From Pseudomonadota bacterium (GTDB lineage: Bacteria > Pseudomonadota > Alphaproteobacteria > Acetobacterales > Acetobacteraceae), in contig JAKBCB010000054.1 in the NCBI GenBank assembly GCA_021808185.1, positions 1 through 12,780 of the forward strand: 12,780 nucleotides of DNA. The letters run 5' to 3'. Numbering within the stretch: the stretch's first letter is position 1; each line of letters opens with the position of its first letter. The notes below the pieces were generated by a model. It had not been told where the DNA came from and did no database searches. It was given only the letters and a program-made list of their open reading frames with translations. Below, piece after piece: positions 6,405 to 12,780 of this stretch. Both the position numbers and the translations under genes were made by a program.

Positions 6405-6941
6405 ATGAAGAGTCTCAGGCGCATGACGGCGACAGCCGCCGCCGCGCTCGCTGTCTCGCTTGGCGGATGTGGCGATCCGTACCAGGCCGGGACGCACATA
6501 AACACCCATCAAGTGCCGCAAGATTCCTCGGGCGGCTTCATGACCGGCGGCCAGGGGGGCTTGCTCAACCTTGGCATGGGGCATGACAAGGCGCCGGCTG
6601 CGGCAACCGATTCCGGGCTCGGGGTGAATGCCTATCTGTGGCGCGGCACGCTCGAAACCCTGAAATTCATGCCGCTCGCCTCGGCCGATCCGTTCGGCGG
6701 GGTCATCATCACCGATTGGTGGACCCCTCCCACCTCGCCGAGCGAACGCTTCAAGGCCACCGCCTATGTGCTCGGCCGCCAGTTGCGCGCCGATGCGATC
6801 CGGGTGTCGCTGTTCCGGCAGGTGCAGCAGGGCGGCCAATGGATCGACGCACCGGTCGATCCCGCCAAGCCAAGCGAGCTTGAGAACATGGTTCTGGCGA
6901 AGGCCAGGGAACTGCGCGCGCAGGCCGGCACCGGCTCCTAA
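6405..6941 (+). CDS. DUF3576-family lipoprotein
   Basis: A 178-residue predicted lipoprotein. A short charged start (MKSLRR) and hydrophobic segment lead to the lipobox LGGC with lipidated Cys22, so it is probably anchored in the envelope facing the periplasm. The C-terminal two thirds match the alphaproteobacterial DUF3576 pattern I recall: VNAYLWRGTLETLKFMPLAS, then DPFGGVIITDWW, ERFKATAYVLGRQLRADAIR and VSLFRQ. Function is unknown. ATG 6405 is chosen because it opens directly on the signal peptide and has GGA bases a few positions upstream; the frame stays open to 6312 but without such signals. It lies 77 bp before leuS in the same direction, a pairing common in alphaproteobacteria as I recall it. 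Confidence 0.88.
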   Translation: MKSLRRMTATAAAALAVSLGGCGDPYQAGTHINTHQVPQDSSGGFMTGGQGGLLNLGMGHDKAPAAATDSGLGVNAYLWRGTLETLKFMPLASADPFGGVIITDWWTPPTSPSERFKATAYVLGRQLRADAIRVSLFRQVQQGGQWIDAPVDPAKPSELENMVLAKARELRAQAGTGS

Positions 6942-6976
6942 CCCCCGCGCGGGGCGGTTGCCGAGACGACGGTTCT

Positions 6977-7014
6977 GGCGGATACAGGCGGCTGCCGCAG
7001 CCGAATGATCCGCC
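6977..7014 (+). promoter_or_regulatory. Nested inverted repeat directly upstream of leuS
   Basis: An outer pair GGCGGAT (6977-6983)/ATCCGCC (7008-7014) encloses an inner pair GGCTG (6990-6994)/CAGCC (6998-7002) with loop CCG. It ends four bases before the leuS ATG. A five-codon ORF (ATG 7005, Met-Ile-Arg-Arg-Glu, TGA 7020-7022) lies in it and ends overlapping the leuS start. In RNA this could be a long two-step stem that hides the leuS start region, or simply the 3' hairpin of the DUF3576 gene. Confidence 0.45.
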
Positions 7015-7018
7015 GAGA

Positions 7019-9688
7019 ATGATATCAGAACCCGCCGCCCCCAGCCTGCCCGTCGCCACCGCGCCGTCCGTTGCGGGCGCGGAGAGACCGCGCTACGACT
7101 TTCGCGCCGCCGAACCGCGCTGGCAGCGCGCGTGGGACGAGCGCGGCTGCTTCCGCGTCGAGGATGTCCCCGGCGGCGACAAGCCTAAATATTATGTTCT
7201 TGAAATGTTTCCGTATCCCAGTGGGAAGATCCACATGGGGCACGTGCGCAACTACACGCTGGGCGACGTGGTGGCCCGCTACAAGCGGGCACGCGGCTTT
7301 TCGGTGCTGCATCCGATGGGCTGGGATGCCTTCGGACTGCCGGCGGAGAACGCGGCCCGTGAGCGCGGGGTGCATCCGGCCACCTGGACCTGGGACAACA
7401 TCGCCAACATGCGCGGCGAATTGCAGCGCATGGGCCTCTCGCTCGACTGGCGCCGCGAGTTCGCCACCTGCGATCCGGCCTATTACGGCCATCAGCAGAA
7501 GCTGTTCCTGGACTTCCTGCGCGCGGGTCTGGTGGAGCGCCGGGAAAGCTGGGTGAACTGGGATCCGGTCGATGGCACCGTGCTCGCCAATGAGCAGGTG
7601 ATCGACGGGCGCGGGTGGCGCTCCGGCGCGCTGGTGGAAAAGCGCAAGCTCTCGCAATGGTTCCTCAAGATCACCGACTACGCGCCCGAGCTGCTCGCGG
7701 CCCTCGACGGGTTGGACCGATGGCCCGAGCGGGTGCGGGTGATGCAGGCGAAGTGGATCGGCCGCAGCGAGGGCGCGCGGCTGCGCTTTGAGCTGGCCGC
7801 GCCGGAGGCCGGCACGGACGAGGTGGAGGTGTACACGACCCGGCCGGACACGTTGTTCGGCATGTCGTTCCTCGCGGTGGCGCCTGAGCATCCGCTGGCC
7901 GCGGCGGCTGCGGCGCGCGATCCGGCGGCAGCGGCGTTCGTCGCCGAGTGCCGGCGCATGGGCACCAGCGAAGCGGCGATCGAGACGGCGGAAAAGCGCG
8001 GCTACGACACCGGGCTGCGGGTGCGCCACCCGTTCGATTCCGGGCGGACGTTTCCGGTGTGGATCGCGAATTTTGTGCTCATGGAATACGGCACCGGGGC
8101 GATCTTCGGCTGCCCGGCGCACGACCAGCGCGACTTCGATTTTGCCCGCAAATACGGGCTTGCCGTGGTGCCCGTGGTGCTGCCGCCGGGCGAGGATGCC
8201 GCAAGCTACGCGATCGGCGACCGCGCGCATGACGGGCCGGGGCGGCTGATCAACTCCGGGTTCCTCGATGGGCTGGAGCCGGATGCAGCCAAATCGGCGG
8301 CGATCGCCGAACTCGCGCGGCGCGGCGTGGGCGAGGGTGTGGTGAACTGGCGCCTGCGCGACTGGGGCGTCAGCCGCCAGCGTTACTGGGGTTGTCCGAT
8401 CCCTGTGATCCATTGCGAGGCGTGCGGGGTGCAGCCGGTGCCGGCGGAGCAATTGCCGGTGCGCCTGCCCGAGGACGTGACGTTCGATCGGCCGGGCAAT
8501 CCGCTCGATCACCACCCGACGTGGAAGCACGTTGCCTGTCCGTCCTGCGGCGCGCCCGCGCGACGCGAGACCGACACCTTCGACACGTTCGTGGACAGTT
8601 CCTGGTATTTCGCGCGGTTTTGCAGCCCGGGTGCCGCGATGCCGGTGGTGCGGGAGGCGGCCGACCATTGGTTGCCGGTCGATCAGTATATCGGCGGCAT
8701 CGAGCACGCGATCCTGCACCTGCTGTATTCGCGCTTCTTCACCCGGGCCATGCGCGCGACCGGACATCTGGCGGTGGAAGAACCGTTCGCCGGCCTGTTC
8801 ACCCAGGGCATGGTCACGCACGAAAGCTACAAAGGGGCCGACGGCCGCTGGCTGTACCCGGACGAGATCGAGCGGCTTGGCGATGGCTCCGCGCGCCACC
8901 GCGAGACCGGCGAGGCGGTTCTGGTGGGCCGCGTCGAGGCGATGTCGAAGTCCAAGCGCAACACCGTCGATCCGGGTGCCATTATCGCGCGGCTCGGGGC
9001 CGACACCGCTCGGTGGTTCATCCTGTCGGACAACCCGCCCGAGCGTGACATGGAGTGGACGGAATCGGCGGTGATGGGTGCCTACCGCTTCACCCAGCGC
9101 GCGTTTCGGCTGGTGGAGGCGTTCGCGGGCGGTGTGGCGTGGGATACGGTTCCGGCGACGTTCGGCGTGCCGGCGCGCAGCCTCCGGCGGGCGACGCATC
9201 GTACCATCGCGGCGGTCACCGAGGCGCTGGAAGGGTTCGCGTTCAATGTCGCGGTGGCGCGGCTGTACGAGTTTGCCAGTGCGATCTTGGAGGCCGAGAA
9301 GGCCGAGGGTGCCGCGGGCGAGACGGCCGGGCTGGCGTGGGCGCGGCTGGAGGCACTGCGCACTCTGGCCTTGCTGATGGCGCCGATGATGCCGCATTTG
9401 GCCGAGGAGATCTTCGCGCGGCTGTTTCCGGCATCGGGGCAACTCGTCGCGGAATTGCCCTGGCCGGAGGCGGACCCGGCGCTGACGGCTGCCGAATCCG
9501 TGACGATCGCGGTGCAGGTGATGGGCAAGCTGCGCGGAACGGTGGAGATGCCGCCGGACAGCGCCGAGGCCGACGTCTTGGCCGCAGCCGAAGCCGAGCC
9601 GAATGTCGTCCGGGCGCTGGACGGAAAGCATGTCGTCAAGCGCGTCTATGTGGCGAACCGGATCGTCAATTTCGTCGTGGCGGGATAG
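7019..9688 (+). CDS. leuS: Leucyl-tRNA synthetase
   Basis: Class I cytoplasmic synthetase that charges tRNA-Leu, 889 residues, a normal bacterial length. Visible parts are the HMGH active-site motif (72-75), DAFGLPAENAA, the CP1 editing domain with YTTRPDTLFG (from about 272) and GTGAIFGCPAHDQRD, whose D369 matches the editing Asp, and a Cys4 zinc knuckle (C466, C469, C507, C510). FVDSSWYFARF, the KMSKS-like loop, the anticodon-binding domain and a C-terminal domain ending VYVANRIVNFVVAG follow. The loop reads EAMSKSKRNTVDP: the first Lys of KMSKS is Ala, while the second (K644) is kept. About 24 extra N-terminal residues precede YDFRAAEPRWQ. It heads a probable operon with lptE (12-bp gap) and holA. 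Its ribosome site is weak and lies beside an inverted repeat. Confidence 0.97.
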   Translation: MISEPAAPSLPVATAPSVAGAERPRYDFRAAEPRWQRAWDERGCFRVEDVPGGDKPKYYVLEMFPYPSGKIHMGHVRNYTLGDVVARYKRARGFSVLHPMGWDAFGLPAENAARERGVHPATWTWDNIANMRGELQRMGLSLDWRREFATCDPAYYGHQQKLFLDFLRAGLVERRESWVNWDPVDGTVLANEQVIDGRGWRSGALVEKRKLSQWFLKITDYAPELLAALDGLDRWPERVRVMQAKWIGRSEGARLRFELAAPEAGTDEVEVYTTRPDTLFGMSFLAVAPEHPLAAAAAARDPAAAAFVAECRRMGTSEAAIETAEKRGYDTGLRVRHPFDSGRTFPVWIANFVLMEYGTGAIFGCPAHDQRDFDFARKYGLAVVPVVLPPGEDAASYAIGDRAHDGPGRLINSGFLDGLEPDAAKSAAIAELARRGVGEGVVNWRLRDWGVSRQRYWGCPIPVIHCEACGVQPVPAEQLPVRLPEDVTFDRPGNPLDHHPTWKHVACPSCGAPARRETDTFDTFVDSSWYFARFCSPGAAMPVVREAADHWLPVDQYIGGIEHAILHLLYSRFFTRAMRATGHLAVEEPFAGLFTQGMVTHESYKGADGRWLYPDEIERLGDGSARHRETGEAVLVGRVEAMSKSKRNTVDPGAIIARLGADTARWFILSDNPPERDMEWTESAVMGAYRFTQRAFRLVEAFAGGVAWDTVPATFGVPARSLRRATHRTIAAVTEALEGFAFNVAVARLYEFASAILEAEKAEGAAGETAGLAWARLEALRTLALLMAPMMPHLAEEIFARLFPASGQLVAELPWPEADPALTAAESVTIAVQVMGKLRGTVEMPPDSAEADVLAAAEAEPNVVRALDGKHVVKRVYVANRIVNFVVAG

Positions 9689-9700
9689 CGGGAGGCGAGC

Positions 9701-10237
9701 ATGGCAGGTATCGGGCGACGGATGTTCCTGCCCATCCTGGCCGCACCCGTGCTGGCCGCCTGCGGGTTCCGGCCGGTGTACGGACCTGGCACGTCCGGCC
9801 AGGACAGCCCGGCGGCGACGGCGCTGGCCAAGATCGCGGTTGGGCTGATTCCCGAACGCACCGGACAGTTGCTGCGCCTCGCGCTACAGGAACGGTTCGA
9901 GCGGGCGGGCATCGCGGCGGCACACGAATACGATTTGACGGTGACCTTCGCGATCGCCGATGACACGCTCGCGATCCAACAGGACACGACGGCGACCTGG
10001 ATCCGGGTCACTGGCACGGCGAACTACCGGCTGGTCAGCCAGGATCCCAGTCGCGCAACGCTGACCTCCGGCGTGGCGCGATCGGTGGACGGGTACAACC
10101 TGTTCGACCAGCAGTTCTTCGCGCAGGATCTGGAGAACGACGCCGTCAACAAGCGCGTCGCGCTGGCGGTTGCCGACCAGATCGCGCTGCAGCTTGCCAG
10201 TTACTTCTCCAAGCAGGCCGCCAGGCAGACGGGCTGA
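9701..10237 (+). CDS. lptE: LPS-assembly lipoprotein LptE
   Basis: A 178-residue outer-membrane lipoprotein that plugs the LptD barrel and helps deliver lipopolysaccharide to the cell surface. A signal peptide ends in lipobox LAAC with Cys21, followed at once by GFRPVYG, the start typical of LptE. The rest fits the family: a helix-rich QLLRLALQERFERAG segment, beta strands (YDLTVTFAIAD, TWIRVTGTANYRL) and a late helix ending LASYFSKQAAR. Length is usual. GGAGG at 9691-9695 gives a good ribosome site six bases before the ATG. It is packed 12 bp after leuS and 6 bp before holA, so cotranscription is very likely. Sequence conservation is low in this family, and context adds much of the certainty. 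Confidence 0.9.
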   Translation: MAGIGRRMFLPILAAPVLAACGFRPVYGPGTSGQDSPAATALAKIAVGLIPERTGQLLRLALQERFERAGIAAAHEYDLTVTFAIADDTLAIQQDTTATWIRVTGTANYRLVSQDPSRATLTSGVARSVDGYNLFDQQFFAQDLENDAVNKRVALAVADQIALQLASYFSKQAARQTG

Positions 10238-10243
10238 CCGGAG

Positions 10244-11260
10244 ATGAAGCTTGACGCCCGCCGCATCGACGCATTTCTGCGCGATCCCGGTAGTGCGCGG
10301 GCAGTGCTGCTGTACGGCGACGACGTTGGTCTGATCCGCGAGCGCGGTGGCCGTTTGGTGCATGCCATCGTCGGGGCCACCGACGATCCGTTCCGGGTGA
10401 GCGAGCTGGAGCGCGAGACGGCGGGGCGGATGGCGGTGGAATTGGCTTCCCCGCCGCTGACCGGCGGGCGGCGTGCGGTGCGGGTGCGCGACATCGGCGA
10501 TGCGGCGCTTGCGGCGGTGCAGGCGGCGCTGGAGGTCGGCGGACCGGGGTTCCTGATCCTGGAGGCACCCGGATTGGCCTCGCGGTCGAAACTGCGGGCT
10601 TTGATCGAGCGCGACGCGAACGCTGCCGCCATCGGCTGCTATCCGGCGGAGGGCGCGGCGCTGGGCGAGGTTATTCGCGGCACCCTGCAGGCGCGCGGCG
10701 TGGCCGCCGACACCGACGCGGTGCGATGGCTCGAAACCCGGCTCGGCGGCGACATGGCGGTGACTCGCGGGGAAGTCGAAAAGCTGGCGCTCTATGCCGG
10801 CGCCGGCGGCCGTGTGGACATGGAGGCGGCGCAGACATGCGTGGGCGACCTCGCCGGTTTGTCGCTGGAGGACGCCCTGTTCGCGGCCACCGCCGGCGAT
10901 GTCGCGACCGCCGACCGTTCGCTTGAGATCGCGCTTGGTGAAGGGGCCGCGGCGGTGGCGGTGCTGCGCGCGGCACTTGGGCATCTGCAACGGCTGCATC
11001 GGGCGCGGCTGGCAATGGTCGGTGGCATGAGCGGCGCTGAGGCGGCGAAGGCGGCGCGACCGCCGGTGTTCTTTCGCCGCGAACCGGCGTTCCAGAAGGC
11101 GCTGGCGGCATGGTCGGCCGCGGCACTGGAGGCGGCCGGCGCGCGGCTGTCGGACGCCGAACGGGCATGCAAACGGACGGGCGCACCGGCCGAGACGATA
11201 TGCCGAAGTGCCGTGCTCGGGCTGGCGCAGCGCAGTGCCCTGGCATTGCGGCGGGGGTAG
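10244..11260 (+). CDS. holA: DNA polymerase III delta subunit (clamp loader)
   Basis: A 338-residue protein of the HolA family. Delta opens the beta sliding clamp within the clamp-loader complex during replication. Family-like features are the N-terminal MKLDARRIDAFLR and AVLLYGDDVGLIRERGGRL (about 20-39), the central EAPGLASRSKLRALIE with AAAIGCYPAEG, WLETRLGGDMAVTRGEVEKLALYAG, the GLSLEDALFAATAGD segment, and a helical C-terminal collar region. No ATP-binding P-loop is seen, as expected for delta. The ATG lies 6 bases after the lptE stop with GGAG touching the start codon, so translation is probably coupled. It is the last gene of the leuS run and meets parB tail-to-tail across 119 bp. Confidence 0.93.
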   Translation: MKLDARRIDAFLRDPGSARAVLLYGDDVGLIRERGGRLVHAIVGATDDPFRVSELERETAGRMAVELASPPLTGGRRAVRVRDIGDAALAAVQAALEVGGPGFLILEAPGLASRSKLRALIERDANAAAIGCYPAEGAALGEVIRGTLQARGVAADTDAVRWLETRLGGDMAVTRGEVEKLALYAGAGGRVDMEAAQTCVGDLAGLSLEDALFAATAGDVATADRSLEIALGEGAAAVAVLRAALGHLQRLHRARLAMVGGMSGAEAAKAARPPVFFRREPAFQKALAAWSAAALEAAGARLSDAERACKRTGAPAETICRSAVLGLAQRSALALRRG

Positions 11261-11268
11261 GAAAGATC

Positions 11269-11325
11269 GGGGCTCTGCGCCGAACCCCGCCAAGGGCCGT
11301 CGGCCCTTGGAACCCGCTCGCGGGT
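11269..11325. repeat. Hairpin-rich intergenic repeat-like element after holA
   Basis: CCAAGGGCCG (11290-11299) and CGGCCCTTGG (11301-11310) form a perfect 10-bp inverted repeat around one base. ACCCGC (11312-11317) and GCGGGT (11320-11325) form another beside it, and a GGGGCTCTGCG/ACCCCG pair precedes them. The composition resembles dispersed GC-hairpin repeats that I associate with intergenic DNA of Acetobacteraceae; this is recall only. It could end holA transcription, though no T-run follows. Confidence 0.5.
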
Positions 11326-11350
11326 GAATGGATGTCAGAGGCTGTGGCTT

Positions 11351-11382
11351 TGAAGGGGTGCGGGGTTTTACCCCGCGCTTCA
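11351..11382 (-). terminator. Hairpin at the parB stop, probable terminator
   Basis: GCGGGGT (11360-11366), loop TTT, ACCCCGC (11370-11376) form a perfect 7-bp stem. An outer pair TGAAG (11351-11355)/CTTCA (11378-11382) encloses it and reaches into the parB stop codon. On the minus strand it starts right after parB. It could also act on readthrough from holA, serving both convergent operons. Confidence 0.6.
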
Positions 11383-12252
11383 GTCGCGCGTCAGGAGCGT
11401 AATCACCCCGTCCAGTTGGTCGAGCGAGCGAAAGTGAATCCGCATCGATCCGCTCGCTCCGTCAAAGGCGATCTCGACCTTAAGGCCGAGTTTGCCCGAG
11501 AGCGACCGCTCCAGCGCCACCGTTTCCGGCGCTTTGCGGCGTGCCGGTTTCGCGATACCGAACTCCGCGCCGTCGGTCTGCCGGGCCGCCAGAGCTTCGG
11601 TCTGCCGCACGTTGAGGCCGCGCGCGATCACCGCGAGGGCGGCCTTCGCCGGCTCCGGGTGCGACAGCAGGGCCCGGGCGTGCCCGGCGCTGAGGGTGCC
11701 TCGCTGCACCTCCGTGCGCACCGTATCCGGCAGGTTGAGCAGACGCATGGTGTTGGCGATGTGGCTGCGGGACTTGCCGACCGCCTCGCCGAGCACATCC
11801 TGCGTCATGGCGAATTCGTCGATCAGGCGGCGATAGCCTTCCGCTTCCTCGATCGGGTTGAGATCCTGACGTTGCAGGTTCTCGACCAGGCCGGCGGCCA
11901 TGGCTTCGGCGTCGGCGAGCGGGCGGACCAGCGCGGGGACCTCGTGCAGGCCCGCGGCTTGGGCGGCGCGCCATCGTCGCTCGCCGGCAATGATCTGGTA
12001 GCGACCGGACTTGCTTGGATGTGGCCGCGCCAGCAACGGTTGCAGGATACCACGGGCGCGGATTGAGTCGACGAGTTCACGCAGTGATTCGGGGTCGATC
12101 GGGTGGCGCGGCTGGTAGGGGCCTGGTTCCAGCGCGTCGATCGGCAGCGTACGCGGACCCTCGCCATCGGCCCGTCCGGTCGCGGCGGCGGCGTCGCCAA
12201 GCAGGGCGGCCAAACCGCGGCCGAGGCGCGGCCCAGGCTCGCGCGGGCTCAT
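11380..12252 (-). CDS. parB: Chromosome-partitioning protein ParB
   Basis: A 290-residue ParB/Spo0J protein, a CTP-dependent DNA clamp that loads at parS and spreads to form the segregation complex near the origin. Domains in order: an N-terminal LGRGLAALLGD motif (10-20) used to contact and stimulate ParA; the CTPase core with QPRHPID (about 47-53), GERRWRA (90-96) and ENLQRQDLNPIEEA (124-137); the helix-turn-helix MTQDVLGEAVGKSRSHIANT (149-168) that reads parS; and a C-terminal dimerisation domain (about 240-290) holding LEERSL-like and HFRSLDQLDGVI segments. Its ATG overlaps the parA stop as ATGA, so the pair is translationally coupled. It converges on holA. I saw no parS palindrome in this window. 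Confidence 0.96.
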   Translation of the reverse strand: MSPREPGPRLGRGLAALLGDAAAATGRADGEGPRTLPIDALEPGPYQPRHPIDPESLRELVDSIRARGILQPLLARPHPSKSGRYQIIAGERRWRAAQAAGLHEVPALVRPLADAEAMAAGLVENLQRQDLNPIEEAEGYRRLIDEFAMTQDVLGEAVGKSRSHIANTMRLLNLPDTVRTEVQRGTLSAGHARALLSHPEPAKAALAVIARGLNVRQTEALAARQTDGAEFGIAKPARRKAPETVALERSLSGKLGLKVEIAFDGASGSMRIHFRSLDQLDGVITLLTRD

Positions 12253-12780
12253 GCGGCGGGCGCGGGCTGCGCGCGCTCGCGGCGCAGCAATTCGGTGGCG
12301 AGCCGTACATACGCCTGGGCGCCGGGGGAGCGGAAATCGTACAGCAGCACCGGCTTGCCGTGACTTGGGGCTTCGGAGACGCGGATATTCCGGGGGATCA
12401 CGGTGTCATAGACCTGGGCTCCAAAGAAACCGCGGGCATCGGCGGCGACCTGGTCGGAGAGGTTATTGCGGCGGTCATGCATGGTCAGCACGATGCCCTG
12501 TAAGCGCAATGCCGGGTTAAGGCGGCGGCGCACCAGGTCGATCGTATGCAGCAACTGGCTGATGCCTTCGAGGGCAAAAAATTCGCATTGCAGCGGCACC
12601 AGGACCGCGTCGGCGGCGGCGAGGCCGTTGAGCGTCAGCAGGCCGAGGCTCGGCGGGCAGTCGATCAGCGTGTAGGCAGGGCGCGTTGCCAGCGTCTCCG
12701 GGGCACGGAGCGCATCGCGCAGCCGGAACTCGCGACGCGCCTCGCCGACGAGTTCGACCTCGGCGCCGGCGAGGTCCGGG
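12249..12780 (-). CDS. parA: Chromosome-partitioning ATPase ParA (N-terminus beyond window edge)
   Basis: The C-terminal 176 residues of a ParA/Soj Walker ATPase that binds DNA non-specifically as an ATP dimer and is driven by ParB to move replicated origins apart. Visible motifs are YTLIDCPPSLGLLTLNGL (Walker B region), VPLQCEFFALEGISQLL, LQGIVLTMHDRRNNLSDQV, IPRNIRVSEAPSHGKPV and the C-terminal helix AYVRLATELLRRE. The deviant Walker A (KGGVGKT) must lie past position 12780, since these proteins are usually about 260 residues. The stop TGA overlaps the parB start. No internal start is needed, as the frame is open to the edge and conserved residues continue up to it. Confidence 0.96.
   Translation of the reverse strand, partial: PDLAGAEVELVGEARREFRLRDALRAPETLATRPAYTLIDCPPSLGLLTLNGLAAADAVLVPLQCEFFALEGISQLLHTIDLVRRRLNPALRLQGIVLTMHDRRNNLSDQVAADARGFFGAQVYDTVIPRNIRVSEAPSHGKPVLLYDFRSPGAQAYVRLATELLRRERAQPAPAA

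Noticed and set aside
7232..7245. CACGTG core in leuS as a possible parS site
   Set aside because: The flanks do not form the 16-base palindrome expected of parS. No other parS-like palindrome was seen in the window.
7025..9631. Antisense 868-codon open frame across leuS
   Set aside because: Long antisense frames arise from strong GC3 bias. No family motifs, only an Arg/His/Pro-rich composition, while leuS itself is certain.
9884..11293. Antisense 469-codon frame opposite lptE and holA
   Set aside because: It spans two real genes and their junction and shows only shadow composition.
1..12780. tRNA, rRNA, CRISPR array, IS element or phage genes
   Set aside because: No cloverleaf with a CCA-ready end, no regularly spaced direct repeats, no transposase or integrase motifs, and no phage structural genes were seen on either strand.

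Overview
The window looks like a chromosomal piece of a high-GC alphaproteobacterium, most likely an acetic-acid-bacteria relative (Acetobacteraceae, Rhodospirillales). This rests on the strongly GC-rich third positions, the DUF3576-leuS-lptE-holA order next to parAB, and the type of porin. The family assignment is inference from memory of gene order, not a database match.

Layout. Positions 1-1579 (minus) hold most of a Kup potassium transporter, cut by the left edge. 1705-2418 (minus) is a YggS-type PLP-homeostasis protein. Its start codon overlaps that of a divergent TenI/ThiE-like gene (2417-3010, plus). A gene-free, relatively AT-rich stretch of about 370 bp follows. Next come two tandem porin genes about 89% identical in protein (3382-4620 and 5011-6243). 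Each has the same short structured leader with a perfect AGGAGGT ribosome site, and each is followed by a GC-rich hairpin. A small DUF3576 lipoprotein gene (6405-6941) leads into leuS (7019-9688), lptE (9701-10237) and holA (10244-11260), which are tightly packed and probably cotranscribed. They run toward parB (11380-12252) and parA (12249 to the right edge), which lie on the opposite strand. The 119-bp convergent gap between holA and parB is dense with inverted repeats.

How it works together. This is mostly a housekeeping block: tRNA charging (LeuS), LPS export to the outer membrane (LptE), clamp loading (HolA), chromosome segregation (ParA/ParB), vitamin B6 and thiamine-related proteins, and K+ uptake. 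The porin pair is the accessory-looking part. It is an expression-ready tandem duplication whose copies are patchy in similarity, with long identical runs at the ends and a diverged middle.

I found no convincing undescribed multi-gene system, phage, IS element, CRISPR array, tRNA or rRNA. The most interesting signals are the mosaic porin duplication with its conserved leader hairpin, a nested inverted repeat plus five-codon ORF directly before leuS, the TenI-like protein that has lost ThiE metal and substrate motifs, the overlapping divergent start codons, and the repeat-rich holA/parB junction.
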